Source: Dendrophyllia cribrosa
Taxonomy: Eukaryota > Cnidaria > Anthozoa > Scleractinia > Dendrophylliidae
NCBI GenBank assembly: GCA_024195265.1
Contig: JAJLRJ010000009.1
Span: 5,738,682 to 5,802,681, forward strand
Direction: 5' to 3'
DNA: 64,000 nucleotides
Positions 22,124-33,354 of the stretch are shown one piece after another. A model generated the notes under the pieces. The model was not told where the DNA came from. It was given only the letters and a program-made list of their open reading frames with translations, and did no database searches. A program made the translations under genes and the position numbers. Every line of letters starts with the position of its first letter. Within the stretch, counting starts at the first letter, position 1.

Positions 22124-25100
22124 CTGAAATGATAAATAAAGAAAATTGGTGAATGTTAAGCTACAGCTGTAGGTAACAAAATGAGAAAGATGTAAAATGT
22201 TCATCATGTCACGAGCAAAGGACAAAGAAAACAATCTGAGCTCCCGCCAGGATTTGAACCTATGACCATCAGCACCCCGGTTGGATGCTCTAACCACTGA
22301 GTTAAGAGAGACTCGTGGTGAGCTAGGCCATATACTAGGTTCACACACCGGTCGGATGCTCTAACCACTGAGCTAAGGGAGACTCATGGTGAGCTAGGCC
22401 ATATACTAGGTTCACACACCGGTCGGATGCTCTAACCACTGAGCTAAGGGAGACTCATGGTGAGCTAGGCCATATACTAGGTTCACGTATGACATGCATG
22501 CTATGTACTGCTAGGAGCAGTAATGTCGAAAGCATCCTGAAATGCTAATGGTTATGCATTAATATAGCACAGACTTATACTGTAAAATCGTGGTTATAAG
22601 CCTAACAGTTTTACGACAAAAGATTATTCTGGTTATACCCGTTCCTACATGTACCATTATCATCATCATCCCTCAACTCAAATACAATATTTGAGATGGG
22701 CCCTGTGTCTGACATGCCACATGTCCCGATCAGCCAACAGGCTAGCAAGCTCTTCCCTAGACTCCACCTCTGCATCTCCCATTAAAATACTAAGCAACGT
22801 CTTTGCAGGCCGTCAAGGATCTCGTCTGCCATGCATTGGTTCCCTATACACCCCTTTCATAATGGCAGCCAATTTATTTATTCTTTTATATGTTATGTTA
22901 ATTAGCCTTTCTGGCCTCGCTGACATGTGCAAAATTCAAAAGAATTTTTACTCTAAAGCGAGGCCAGTGAGGCTAATTAACAATATTACATATAAAAGAA
23001 TAAATAAATCGGCCTCCATTATGAAAGTGGTGTATACTACTACCTTATACCTTACTACATGTATATAAATATATGCATTCCACAGCAAACCCATGGGGTC
23101 AGAGGAGGACTTCCATATAAAAATGATGGAAGTGATCATCAGACATTATTTGAAAAAAAAAAACCTTAAAGGTCCAGAATCTCATTTTTTGGGTGTGGCT
23201 CAAATGTATTTTGATGCCTAAGAGGTACCAATTTTAAAACGACACATGCTACTAGTCCATTGCATGGTTACCCCACAATCACTACATGTTCAATAATTTG
23301 TAATAAATTTATCACAAGTCTCAAACCTCAGCTTTCTCGTATGTCTTCTCCAGCTGAATAGTTTCCATTCCTCGCTCCACCAATCTCATAAGCCATTCAG
23401 ATTTTGAGTCGTAAAACAGTCGCAGAAGAATGCTTAAGATGGCATTGAAGGGCTCCTTGACAGCAACTCTGCTTCTCTGCCACTGGTCGTTCCTCCACTC
23501 AAGTCTGAAAAAAAGTATGTTTCAATAAATTGAAGGGCTCCGGGCAAGAATGTCCTAAGTTCCTTGTTGGAAAATTTTTGCTGAAATCTTGGATTTTTGG
23601 CCTCAAAAGGGACTCACTTGCCAAAATTATGACTGGATCATGTAAATATGACTGAAAGGATTTCAACCAGGTCAACAAATCTTCTATCTTTGAACAGAAT
23701 AAAATTTTGTCTTGAAAAGATACATAGGGTGTCCTAAGGCCCAAAACATTTTCTCAAAGATGTGGATTTTCTTCCCATTTTGGATCTGTTTTAAGTACTT
23801 TAACAATTATAATAAATCATTAATTTGACAAAACTGTGCTTTTAAAGGCCTAAAACATACAATTTTAGTGAAAATTGGCAAAAAATACTTAGGACATTCT
23901 TGCCGGAAGCCCTTCAATTAATCTTTCAGTGCCAAGTTCATTGACTTCTCCTTACTTGCACACTTCTTAATGCTAGTAACGAGAACCTGATGATTCACCA
24001 AGATAATTTTTGATGATTCTGCATACTCACAATCACTTTTCTTTCTTGTTAATATTTTCATACTGTAAATGCTCTCATAAATTATTTCTTTAAGATAATG
24101 AGCTCATTCCTATACCTATTGTTTGGCCATTTCTAACCCATTTCAAGGAGCCATCCTACAGTAAGTCCAGGAGGGGAGGGAAGGGGGGGGGGGGGGGGGG
24201 GGGGGGGGGTGCTATTCCCATTAGGATAGGTGTGTGCCATGAAGGTTCTTAAACCCTGACTCTAATTAAGGGTAGAAAATTGAAAACAGATACCCTTTTA
24301 AGGCCCAAAACTGAAAAATGACATCCTATTTAAGGGAACTTGTGTGAACACGCCATTTTTATTTCTATTCTGTACATGGGAAGTTTAGCATCACGCAATG
24401 AACACTACAGTACTGCAATTAAGCTAATACAATTGAATGAAATCCTGTCCAAGGATCAAAATACCAAAGAGGGTACCCTATTGAAGGACTGAGCACTCAA
24501 AAACCACACCGCGGTACATACCTACATAGCTAACATATAGGAGTACCCCCCATCCCCCCCCTCCTGGGCGAAGTACACAAACCTGTAAATTTTTCTCCAT
24601 CTCTGCTCACATTGACTGTCCATTGAGTCATCCTGCTCTAAATCAATTCTTAAATACTCTGACACACAGTCTAAAACCTGCTGAGGATACTGAATACTCA
24701 GTGTGCTAAGTCTCTCCAGTGATGTCATATCCATTGGGCCAACATTGAATGCTTCCAACAATGATGTAACCTCATGTGCAATAGAGTTGGTTGGTAAAGA
24801 GGGCAACTTGATCATTTCTTTGAAACTGGAATCAGTTGTTGGCTTACACTGCTTGCTTAGTGAAAGAAATTCACTCACATACGGCTGCAACAGCTCATTA
24901 AGACATGTCTTTTGGGTTGGAGATTTATCCGAGTTTTCACTCAAATACTGTTCAAGTTTGTGGAGAACAAATTCTCGGTGAATTGGATGTTCCCATAGTA
25001 ATGCAAGAGCCATCGTTGGACTCTGAGCAAGTTCACCAACCAAAAGATCAAGAAATACCCCTGGAACTTCTTCATCTGTTGTGTGGCAATCCGAGAGTAT

Positions 25101-28100
25101 TCTTGAACACACAATTGAGTCTAATGCAAGCTTCGCAGCTCTGTGGTTTATATTCCATTTCATCAGATGATTTGCAGCAAAAAGTGGACCAGTAAAGATA
25201 CTTTCATTGACCCCACTAGATTGTACAGTAATAATGGAAGATTTATTAGTTGTTTCTTGATCACTCACAAGCTCGGGAATGACAAAATTTTCAGAAGTAG
25301 ATTCAAACTCTAGTGATGCCTTGCCAGTAAAAAAATTATCCTTCTGCAAAAGACGGTTTCTGGTGCAAACTTCATTTGACTTTCCTTGGACCAACAACGA
25401 ATCAGCTCTTTTAGTTTCAAAGTTTGTAGGTTGAAGAGAAGTAGAAGTCCTGATGAACTCAGAAATTTCAAGAACCGTTCCAGATTGCAGTTTCCAAATT
25501 CCGCTGATTGACCAAAATCCAACAGAATTTATCAAATGAAAATTTCTCCACATGTGAACACTTTGCCCCTTTAACTCTTCCAGTTTGCTGAGTTGTGCTC
25601 CACTGTAAATATCATAGATTGAAATTATACCAGAGTCTGATACCAGACCAGCAAAAAGACCAAACACAAAGAAGAGAGAAAATTTATCATGTGGTGATGA
25701 GGAATCAAGATGAAGTTTCACAAGGGGTTTTAAGACTGGATTACCATCTTTAAGTTTGAAATAAAATAAATCTAAGTCGCTGTTAAGTACAAGAAGTTCA
25801 TTTGTTGTGAGATGAGAGGTGATGTCAACAATGTGTGGTAAGCCACGCTTTGTGCTAGAAATCCATGGGCAAACTAACTCAGCAACCATTGCTTTGAAGT
25901 CAAATTTGTCCACATCTCCAACAAGACCATAATTCCACAAATAAACCTGTGACAAAAGAGTCCATTTAAATGCATTTAATGTATTTATACAACTTAACTG
26001 TACCCTAATGTTACATGAATTACTTAATAAAATATTAATACTGATACCATTATTAGTCATCAGCTGCATGCTGTATAGTATCAATAAGTTTCATTAAAAG
26101 ACTCTTTTGGCAGCATTTAAACCATGCTGTCATTAGAATTAAATATGAGCAGTATTGTGGAACAAAGATTCACTTTATAAAGGTTTGTATGGGAACGCAA
26201 CCATTTTGTTTCATGATTTTATTTTTCAAAAAAAAACAGTAGCAGAAATCACAGCCTTTCGGCTATATACTGAACAAAAACAAATCACGGAAACTCCTGT
26301 TAAGCCCGGGCTTAATGGCTTAAAGGCTGGCTACACGTCTGAGACAAGATGAGTTCTCTTGATATCCAAACAATAATTTATTTCTCCCCACTACTTCTAT
26401 AGGAAATTCATAGGACTAGAAATGAGAATTTAAATTTTGATATTAGGGCTTAAAGGGTTAATGGGGTGGCTGTTAGGTGGGGTTCCACTGTACTTCTACT
26501 ATCTTGGTTTGGTCCAGGATTAAACAGTCTAACTTACCTTTAATGATCGATGAACAAATGTCCAAAAGAGAATAACACTTCTTAACTCCTCAGGAAAGTC
26601 AGGAGTCATACAAAGACCCCTTCCAATGATATGCAATGACATAGCAGGACATCCATGAAGAATGACAACTAGTGGTCCTACAGACACGATGGTGTTGTTT
26701 CCAAGGCGCTCAGAAAAAGTCACTTCTCTCAAGCAAACACAGCATGTTATTAAATTTGAAGTGGAGACTGATCGTCGCTCACACCAGAAAAAAGAGTTCA
26801 CCAAAGGGTGAAAGATCACATGCAGGACTTCGACTCCTTTTGTATTGCTTAGTTGAAACTCGTTTCTTTTGATCCACTTGTAGTTGGAATGGCTGAATTC
26901 CCAGCATTCTGTGATGCTGTTTTGATGAATGATGAAGATGAGAGATGGATTTTCTGTGCTGGAAAGGACACTTACAATGGGAGATTCCTGATCTGAAATT
27001 TCCAAAAAATAAAAATAAAGTGAACTTGAAAATATATAGCTGCGTGTGGATATACATGTATTAAACTACATATGTTCATATCAATGCAAGTTTATATCTG
27101 TTGCAATACATGTATTTCAATGTTAAAAAGAAGACAAAATGGTAATGTGTTAATAAATTTGTGATAAACATGCTGACAACAGTAAACATGAATAACAGCC
27201 TCAGTATTTCTACAGTATTTCTGTATATGAAGTTGCTTGAAACCCTGCATGTTATTCCTGTGGTTGCAATTCCCCCACAATTATTTTTTCAACCCCCCTC
27301 CCCCCTTTTTTTAAACTTAAAACAATGTCTAGAATTTTCCCCTTTCCAGGACATCCCAGGGGTGGGGGGGGGGGGGGGGGGGGGGGGGGGGTACTCTGCA
27401 ATTTTTTTCGGTGGGGGTGTTCTGCTGGGACTCTGAGACCCTTAACCTATACTAGACCATTTTAGCTGCATATTGCAACCCTATTCTAGACTAAACACTG
27501 AAAAACCCTACCCTATCCTAGACCTATTCCAGACTCGCTATTTTCCAAAAACTTGTTCACTATCACAGTTATTAGTTACCAAGGGTCAGTAAAAATGCCG
27601 TACTGCTCGCCGTACTGATTTTTAAATGCCATTTGCTAGTAAACCTTGTCTAGACGAAATTCTTCACGCAACTGATCAGTTTCGCGTAAAATGATACCCT
27701 ATTCTATACCCTATCCCAGACTAAACTGCCTGAAAACCATACCCTTCACAGGGGCACATACCTATATAGCTCATATATGGGAGTACCCCCCTCCCCCTGG
27801 GGTGCATTATGTCAGATGAGAAGCTTATTTACTGTGGAAATGAAATGTTCTTTTATTTTACTATTAATTGGAAAATCTGAATAACATGAATAACAACATT
27901 AAATTAAATCACATGAATAACAATAACTAAATGGTGGGGTGGACAGCTAGCAGGGGGGTCAAAACCTCCCGCTTCCCTTACCCTGCCTCCCACACCTTTT
28001 TTCCCTTTGTCTCCCGACTCCCGCCCCGACACATGTGTACATGTGTCATGTCACATTCATGACCTATGACATAACCGACTTGAAAAGGTTTCAAATTTCA

Positions 28101-31100
28101 TTGGAACCAATGCTCTTTTTTTCAGCCCGAGTACAAATTTACCTTTTCTCGCATATAAAATTTTGTTTTAAGCCTTGGAGGACATTAAATGGAAGTCAAA
28201 AAACGTTGTTGGGTTTGTGTTTTTGACTGGATGATAAGCAGTAATAAATAACAAATGCTTGCCTTTTTGAATTTCTCTCCCGCTTCCCGCCCTTTCTTCT
28301 CCCGTCCCCCGTACCCCTCCCACCCCCCGTTCTCCAGGGCTTCCGCCCCCTGGCACCCCCACTAAAAATGTGACAAAACAAAAGTGAAACTTTCAAATTT
28401 AACAGGTTTAATCTTGAGTGCAGGAAAAAACACTTCCATTACTGACCATTATTCACGATGACTAACATTAATTTGCTGAACATTACACCCTTCTTACCAT
28501 AAGCTTAACACGAGCTTAAATATGCTTGTCAAATAGGCTCAAAATGTCGAAATATTGATATATATGTCCAAATTGCAATATATATGTCCAAATTGCAATA
28601 TATATGTCCAAATTGCAATATATATGTCCACAATTTACAAAATATATGTCCAAGGCGATGACGTAATTTTCGACATATATATTGCGGATACAGTTTCGAC
28701 ATATATATATCGGCGTGCAAACTTATGCAAATGAGCTGACCCGTATCCCGTGAATGAAAGCGAGGCTGCACCAAGCAACAACAACATGCCGGCAATGAAA
28801 GAAGACAGAATTCAGCGCATCGTGAGAGAAATTGTGAATTCAGAGATAAGGGAAACGGGGTCAGGTTCTTCAATTCAACAACAGTGCTCTGACCCGGCCG
28901 TTTATAATGTTGTAAGTACCTTCCAAGATGTAAACGAAGAGTTGTCCTCCGTCAAGATTAAACTTTCCAAGATCGGCAGCCCACCGACAGTCATGCTTTC
29001 ATTCATTTCATTTATTTAGTCATGCTTCTTGACAAATTGCTTCTATTTTCAACCCTGCGGCAAATTATGGTGGCAGGGTCAGTCAAAGACGATCGCGTTA
29101 ATTGTCAAAGAATACTTCTCTATGCCCGGGATTCGTTTGTGCTCATTTCACGAGTCAAGTTCAGGTCAAGTTTAAAAAAATATATTTTTTTTCCTTTTAT
29201 TTTATTATTATATTAAATTGTTGTTGTCTAAATGGTCTAACAGCCCGAAAGAAAAAATCATTTGAGATATATTGAAGACAAAAGCTTAATTTTATTCGCT
29301 GACTGTGGAAGGCCAATTTGCTATTCATACGGGAGTCCAGACTTTTCGTAAAATTTCCATGTAATCACTTATTCTTGCCAGTCCAAAATATTATCTTTGT
29401 TCAAATGCATTAAGCGATTCTAGTGAACGTTGATCTCATTCATACTAATTTCCTCAGTCTGTACTGTGTACGTATACACTACGCGAACGACTCGTTTCGT
29501 GCAATTTGTTTACACATGCACTCACGGTTGTCACGCAACCTCTCATTCAAAGCCGGACTATTGAATACAAGACTAAAAGTAGGTTGAATAATCGCGAAAT
29601 TGATAAAATATTATAAATGAGGTAGGAAAATATTATTATGAAAATTCTTCCATCATTCCAGCTCACAGACTGGAAGAATTCCCTATCTACATCTATAATT
29701 GTAATTCACAAAGGTTTCCCATACACGTGAATAGGTCAGCTTTCAATAGTTCAGCTTATTAAATAAATGAAATTTTACAATAAATATAAATAATCCTATT
29801 AAATAAATAATAAACGGCGCGTTTAAAGGCGTTCAGTGTGGTAGCTTCAATAATATCATTACCAGACCTTCATAGTTCTGGATACAAAGCTGTATTTATA
29901 AACATTGCTAGAAGCTGATGGCTGAATAAACTTATTAGAATGGAACTTCCTTGTGACTCTCTGTTTCTGAATTACATTGGCTGGCATAGTGAGACTAATC
30001 ATATTATTTATGGCTTTCCACATAACAATCAACCTTGTGTTCATTCTATGCCTCTGAAGGGGCACCCATCCCAGCTCATTTAGTAAGTTCGTTACGACCC
30101 CCAGGGACCTTGAGTAACAATCTGCGCTGTATTTGTTCTAGTTCCAAAATATCCTTAGCGAGGTATGGGTCCCATACACTACTGGCATACTTTAAGTGCG
30201 GTCTTATGAGTGATTTACATGCCTTCTCCTTGACTGTTTGTGGACAATTTCCTAGGTTCCTCCCTAAAAAAGCTAGAGTTTGATTTGCTTTCTTAGTGAT
30301 TATAATAGCTATTATTCGACCCAAGGCAATATATCATACCGTATCTTTGTTTAAACGTTTAAGGGAGTGTTAATTCAAATTCAGCTGTTGATACCGCTCG
30401 GCCCCCCCGGGGCTCGGCCGTGAACTGAATGATAAGTCTGAATATTGAATTTTGAATCAGGGTTCGAATACTCGAGGAATTTTTATAATAATATTACATT
30501 TTTTTTCATGTGACAGAGTTTGTAAGAAATGATTTCGCGATTCTTCAACCTTCTTTTAGTCTTGTATTTATTTTAAATAGTCCGTCTTTGAATGAGAAGT
30601 TGTGTGACGTTACCTTGAGTTCATGTGTGAACAGATTCTAAGCGTCGTGAAATGAGTCGTTCGCGTATTGTACACAGACTGAGCAAATCATTAAATAATC
30701 CCAATCAAATCAACGCTCACTAGAATCGCTTAATGCATCTAAACAAAGATATAATATTTTGGACAGTCAGCGCGTGCGAATAAAATTAAGCTTTCGTCTT
30801 CAATATATCTCAAATGATTGTTTTCTTTTTTCGGGCTGTTTCCTGACTGTGACACCATTTAGACAACAACAATTATAATAATAAAATAAAAGAATCGCGA
30901 AAAAAGGAAAAAGTATTTTTTTAAAACTTGACTAGAACTTGACTCGTGAAATCCCGGGTATAGGGAAGTGTTCTCTGATAATTAACGCGATCGTCTTTGA
31001 CTGACCCTACCACCATAATTTGCCGCAGGGTTAAAACTAGAAGAAATTTGTCGCGAAGCATGACTGTCGGTGGGCTGCCGATCTTGGAAAGTTTAATCTT

Positions 31101-31910
31101 GACGGAGGACAACTCTTCGTTTACGTCTTGGAAGGTATCTACAACATTGTAAACGGGCGGGAGAGCACTGTTGTTGCTGGAATCCTGTTGAATTGAAGAA
31201 CCTGACCCCGTTTCCCTTATCTCTGAACTCACAATTTCTCTCACGATGCGCTGAATTCTGTCTTCTTCCATTAGTGCCGCCATGTTGTTGTTGCTTGGTA
31301 CAGCCTCGCTTTCATTCTTTGCGGGATACGGGTCAGCTCATTTGCATAAGTTTGCAAAATATATGTCGAAAATTACGTCATCGCCTTGGACATATATTTT
31401 GTAAACTGTGGACATATATATTACAATTTGGACATATATGTTGCAATTTGGACATATATATTACAATTTGGACATATATATTGCAATTTGGACATATATA
31501 TCAATATTTCGACATTTTGAGCCTATTTGACAAGCATACTTAAAGAAACATTTTAATTGTTATTAGTAGAAATGCGTCAATTAACTAGTTAATAGCCAAA
31601 TGAGACTTCATAAACACATGCAATGCAAAGCAGGCACAAGCAAGTACAAACTACATGTAAGATTCTCACCTTGTAGAAGAAGGCCTTCGCTTTCTGGTGT
31701 CCACTTGGATCTTGGAATAGATTCAAAAGCGTGCAAATTTCGTCCGTTGTTGGTCGCCACAAAAACATGGCCACAACTCCCCCATACATTCACTAGTTCG
31801 GCTTGATCGTGGCTGCTCTCTCGCCGTTTCCGGTGGAGAAGATTTCCCAATTTTGAGCTGTCGCGAAGCCCAAATCCCGCATCGTCAATGTTTTTCAAAG
31901 AAAAGACCAT
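21698..31910 (-). CDS. HPS6: HPS6, BLOC-2 complex subunit (Hermansky-Pudlak syndrome 6 homolog)
   Basis: Five minus-strand exons join with exact phase: 31910-31670, 26992-26538, 25946-24583, 23504-23327 and 22123-21698. Together they make 2664 nt, 887 aa (human HPS6 is 775). Recognition rests on remembered family features: a FWCERR segment followed by a CVCLRE strand and a VVILHGCPA block in exon 2, a SIYDIYSGAQL beta-propeller-like turn in exon 3, and a helical C-terminus with ALHLLLSNHMW and MLIKGLQHRR. Family role: with HPS3 and HPS5 it forms BLOC-2, which directs cargo from endosomes to lysosome-related organelles such as melanosomes. No signal peptide or membrane span is seen. Spatacsin and other propeller-solenoid proteins were considered; the exon 2 pattern fits HPS6 better. 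Intron 1 (4.7 kb) holds a large inverted repeat and intron 3 is nearly all MITE. Vertebrate HPS6 is known as a single coding exon, so this split structure is notable. Confidence 0.82.
22140..22490 (-). repeat. tRNA-derived SINE with 71-bp tandem array
   Basis: On the minus strand an A-box-like TTAACTCAGTGGTTAGAGCA precedes a B-box GGTTCAAATCC at about 22250-22260, then a SINE tail towards 22140. The A-box half plus TAGTATATGGCC is repeated about three times with a 71-bp period (22277-22486). A related tail is at about 58030-58125. Lies in HPS6 intron 4. Confidence 0.7.
22655..22830 (-). pseudogene. LINE 3' fragment (C-terminal end of ORF2)
   Basis: The minus strand reads through PAKTLLSILMGDAEVES and DRDMWHVRHRAHLKY to a stop, resembling the last residues of RTE/jockey-like LINE ORF2. 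A short GAT-rich simple repeat (22657-22668) follows, as in RTE tails. Only the terminus remains. Confidence 0.5.
22845..23036. mobile_element. Foldback MITE in HPS6 intron 4
   Basis: The arms of about 75 bp begin TATACACC...CTTTCATAATGG and mirror the right side (CCATTATGAAAG...GTGTATA). A short loop separates them. Non-coding. Confidence 0.72.
23327..23504 (-). CDS. HPS6: HPS6 exon 4
   Basis: 178 nt, too short to stand out as an ORF on its own. Acceptor TTTTTTTCAG, donor GCTGAG|GTTTGA. Translated in the phase imposed by exon 3 it reads LEWRNDQWQR ... LEKTYEKAE with no stop, an amphipathic helical segment that joins exon 5 in frame. Confidence 0.8.
23532..23915. mobile_element. MITE in HPS6 intron 3 next to acceptor, AATT duplication
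   Basis: Inverted ends GAAGGGCTCCGGGCAAGAAT and ATTCTTGCCGGAAGCCCTTC, each flanked by AATT. It begins only 28 bp from the exon 4 boundary, so the branch point of intron 3 probably lies within or at the edge of the element. Confidence 0.75.
24168..24569. repeat. G-run-ended repeat in HPS6 intron 3
   Basis: Starts CCAGGAGGGGAGGG with a run of about 27 G (24182-24210) and ends GAGTACCCCCCATCCCC...CTCCTGGG. The ends are inverted. It stops about 13 bp from the exon 3 donor. Confidence 0.65.
24583..25946 (-). CDS. HPS6: HPS6 exon 3
   Basis: 1364 nt from acceptor TGTCACAG, phase 0, to donor TTACAG|GTTTGT, a weak donor consensus. The first half continues the beta-rich propeller (FGLFAGLVSDSGIISIYD), the second half is helical. 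The open frame runs past the donor only into the G/C-rich MITE end, which supports the splice. Confidence 0.84.
26339..26458. repeat. Partial copy of CCCTTTAAGC-ended MITE
   Basis: ACAAGATGAGTTCTCTTGAT and GATATTAGGGCTTAAAGGG match the right half of the element at 34087-34290. The left end is absent. Confidence 0.6.
26538..26992 (-). CDS. HPS6: HPS6 exon 2
   Basis: 455 nt between acceptor ATTTCAG and donor AAAG|GTAAGT. The G carried over from exon 1 completes a GAT codon and keeps the frame. Encodes the FWCERR / CVCLRE / VILHGCPA block that identifies the family. Confidence 0.85.
27352..27802. repeat. G-run-ended repeat in HPS6 intron 1
   Basis: CCCAGGGGTGGGGG plus a long G run (to about 27391) on the left and TATATGGGAGTACCCCCCTC...CCCTGGGG on the right. 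Inside are CCCTATTCTAGAC / ACCCTATCC direct repeats. Same family as 24168-24569. Confidence 0.65.
27930..28370. repeat. CT-rich CTCCCGCTTCCC stretches
   Basis: Two polypyrimidine blocks (27960-28025 and 28270-28360) of CTCCCGCTTCCC-like words on either side of unremarkable sequence. ORFs here are composition artefacts. Confidence 0.5.
28550..28640. repeat. 20-bp tandem array, left arm
   Basis: About four units of ATATATGTCCAAATTGCAAT. The mirror array is at about 31400-31505. Unspaced units and AT-only variation rule out a CRISPR array. Confidence 0.75.
28750..29019 (+). CDS. Short ORF of left inverted-repeat arm
   Basis: 89 residues; the frame opens at TTG and the first ATG is two codons into it (28786 reads ATG for MPAMKEDRIQ). 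Core KEDRIQRIVREIVNSEIRET and VNEELSSVKIKLSK are nearly identical in the right-arm copy on the other strand. A small insertion after PPTVML brings an early stop; the shared frame resumes around 29045 with TLRQIMVAGSVKDDR. Helical and charged; family not recognised. Probably part of a mobile element gene. Confidence 0.45.
   Translation: MNESEAAPSNNNMPAMKEDRIQRIVREIVNSEIRETGSGSSIQQQCSDPAVYNVVSTFQDVNEELSSVKIKLSKIGSPPTVMLSFISFI
29840..30330 (-). pseudogene. LINE reverse transcriptase fragment
   Basis: Two minus-strand frames, 30324-30076 and 30065-29859, separated by a frame change. The first has KKANQTLAFLGRN and LIRPHLKYASSVWDPY, the typical thumb region after the RT catalytic core in jockey/CR1-like LINEs; the second is the distal connection. 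The catalytic core itself is not here. Sits in the loop of the inverted repeat. Confidence 0.72.
30921..31283 (-). CDS. Short ORF of right inverted-repeat arm
   Basis: Minus-strand ORF of 120 residues from ATG 31283 (MAALMEEDRIQRIV). It matches the left-arm ORF through VNEELSSVKIKLSKIGSPP and continues without the left-arm insertion to TLRQIMVVGSVKDDR. Differences between arms are few and spare the frame. Function unknown; a splice out of this frame into a longer mobile-element ORF is possible. Confidence 0.5.
   Translation of the reverse strand: MAALMEEDRIQRIVREIVSSEIRETGSGSSIQQDSSNNSALPPVYNVVDTFQDVNEELSSVKIKLSKIGSPPTVMLRDKFLLVLTLRQIMVVGSVKDDRVNYQRTLPYTRDFTSQVLVKF
31670..31910 (-). CDS. HPS6: HPS6 exon 1
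   Basis: Starts at ATG 31910 (MVFSLKNID) and ends at CTACAAG|GTGAGAA, 241 nt, phase 1. Contains AELVNVWGSCGHVFVAT, a plausible first propeller strand. Upstream frame is open only briefly. Confidence 0.82.
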
Positions 31911-33144
31911 TTAGAATCGATTTAGTACATCAATGGGTTTGCGCCGCCTCCATGTGGGTGAAATGCATGTCGAAACGACACATCTCGTGACTCATGACGA
32001 TTTGGGGTTCAGTCTTGACAGCAAAACGGGTAGCGGCGCAGCCTGGCCTGTAAATCTGGCCGTTTTCCAATAAGACATGGAGATTCGGTCTAGTCTAGTC
32101 TCGGGATCAGGTGATCAGGTGGCTTTTCGGGTGAACTCACGTGTACATGTAGCTCGCGGGTCACTCTTGTATGTAAACGGGCAGACCTGCACCTTTCGTA
32201 CGTAACGCCTCACAGGATTGGCTAAGAAAACAATAGAACAAACAACACAACAATGGACCCTAGCCCTTAAAACAATAGAGGTGCACCTCAACCAGGTCGA
32301 ATGAAATTTGAGGTTCCGAAAAGGTGCAGGCCTGATGTCACTGATGAGAAATAAGATAAATTGTCTCAACAACCATTTTTATTTGATAATTTGCAGAACA
32401 GGCGTTGACCTGGATCCCTTTATATTTTCCCTGCCACCATCTTTAAAATGACAGCTTCCCCAAAAAAGATCCCCAAATCCCTTGTTATAATTCCGGGGCT
32501 CCACATTGAATTTGAAGCTCTGGAAAATTTTAATGTGGGAACTTTGCAATTTGCAACAGAACTTGGAACGGGCAAAGTTTCACAGTTTGAGACTCAACAT
32601 GTTGTTTTACATTTTTATGCTTGTATCAACTGCATGGTAACAAAGACAAAAAAAATATGGAAACATAAGTGAACTGCAATATTAATAACTCTTGTAATTA
32701 TTTACTACAAATAACTTGTCATGATTTGGATACAGAATATTTTTCAATTAAAACGAAGAGAAAATAAGATTCTCTGTACATACTGGTAATTCCCAGAAGT
32801 TCATAGTTGGCAAAAGGTAATAACTCCAATTACATAATGGATAAATTTACAAATTAACATCACAAACGGCAACAAGCAATTAATTCAAGCATGTAATAGT
32901 GAGCACTTTAGTCACAAAATGGATGATTTGTCAAAAAAAAAAGCAACAAAAATTTAGTCTGTTATTCTGTATAGGTAAGTTCCATTCTCTCAGATAATGG
33001 TAACAGTTAAAAATAAGCTCTAGTGTAAACAGTGTAGGTGCTGGAATTTAAAGGGGCCATGTCACCATTTTTAGTGTTACATTAAAAAGCCCAAAAGACG
33101 TTCATCACAGTGGAAACCTAAAAATAATGGTCAAATTTTGTTTA

Positions 33145-33354
33145 ATCTTTTCACTCCCAGAGTCAATTATGGAGACATGTAGTGTAGTTCTAACTTTTCA
33201 GTCTTTGGACGAAATCCTATGGTGTGACCATTCAAATGAAACCTCTTTGGCAGTACTTTCACATAGTACCATTTGATTTTCAATATTTACAAAATGAAAT
33301 TTGGGATTTTTCTAGAATTTTGATGTTTGGCACTCTTGGGAGTTAAAGGGTTAA
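33145..33354 (+). mobile_element. CACTCCC-ended MITE
   Basis: Ends AATCTTTTCACTCCCAGAGT and CTCTTGGGAGTTAAAGGGTT are inverted. The interior has GTTCTAACTTTTCAGTCT and GTGACCATTCAAATGAAAC. Other copies: 52187-52398, 63375-63586 (reverse), 13978-14146. Confidence 0.75.

Larger units (their letters stand above)
28511..31545. repeat. 3-kb inverted repeat with conserved ORF in both arms
   Basis: Left arm about 28511-29610 and right arm about 30510-31545 are inverted copies, starting from TATGCTTGTCAAATAGGCTC on the left and GAGCCTATTTGACAAGCATA on the right. Each arm has an AT-rich 20-bp array, a short ORF and a further conserved stretch. About 0.9 kb between them includes a LINE fragment. The structure lies in HPS6 intron 1, ending about 125 bp from exon 1. 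Confidence 0.78.

Noticed and set aside
22250..22330. tRNA gene on the minus strand
   Set aside because: A- and B-box words are present but no acceptor stem or cloverleaf forms, and the A-box half is tandemly repeated; it is a SINE.
24583..25946. Spatacsin (SPG11), KNTC1 or HPS3/HPS5 as identity of the 887-aa minus-strand protein
   Set aside because: All share propeller-solenoid style, but the exon 2 block and C-terminal helices fit remembered HPS6 features, and the total length suits HPS6.
28550..28640. CRISPR-like short repeats (also 31400-31505 and 58577-58646)
   Set aside because: Units are directly joined with no spacers, and the context is eukaryotic introns or transposons.
32448..32672. 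74-aa frame MTASPKKIPKSLV as a gene
   Set aside because: No recognised family, no neighbouring splice sites and not repeated elsewhere in the window; could be chance.
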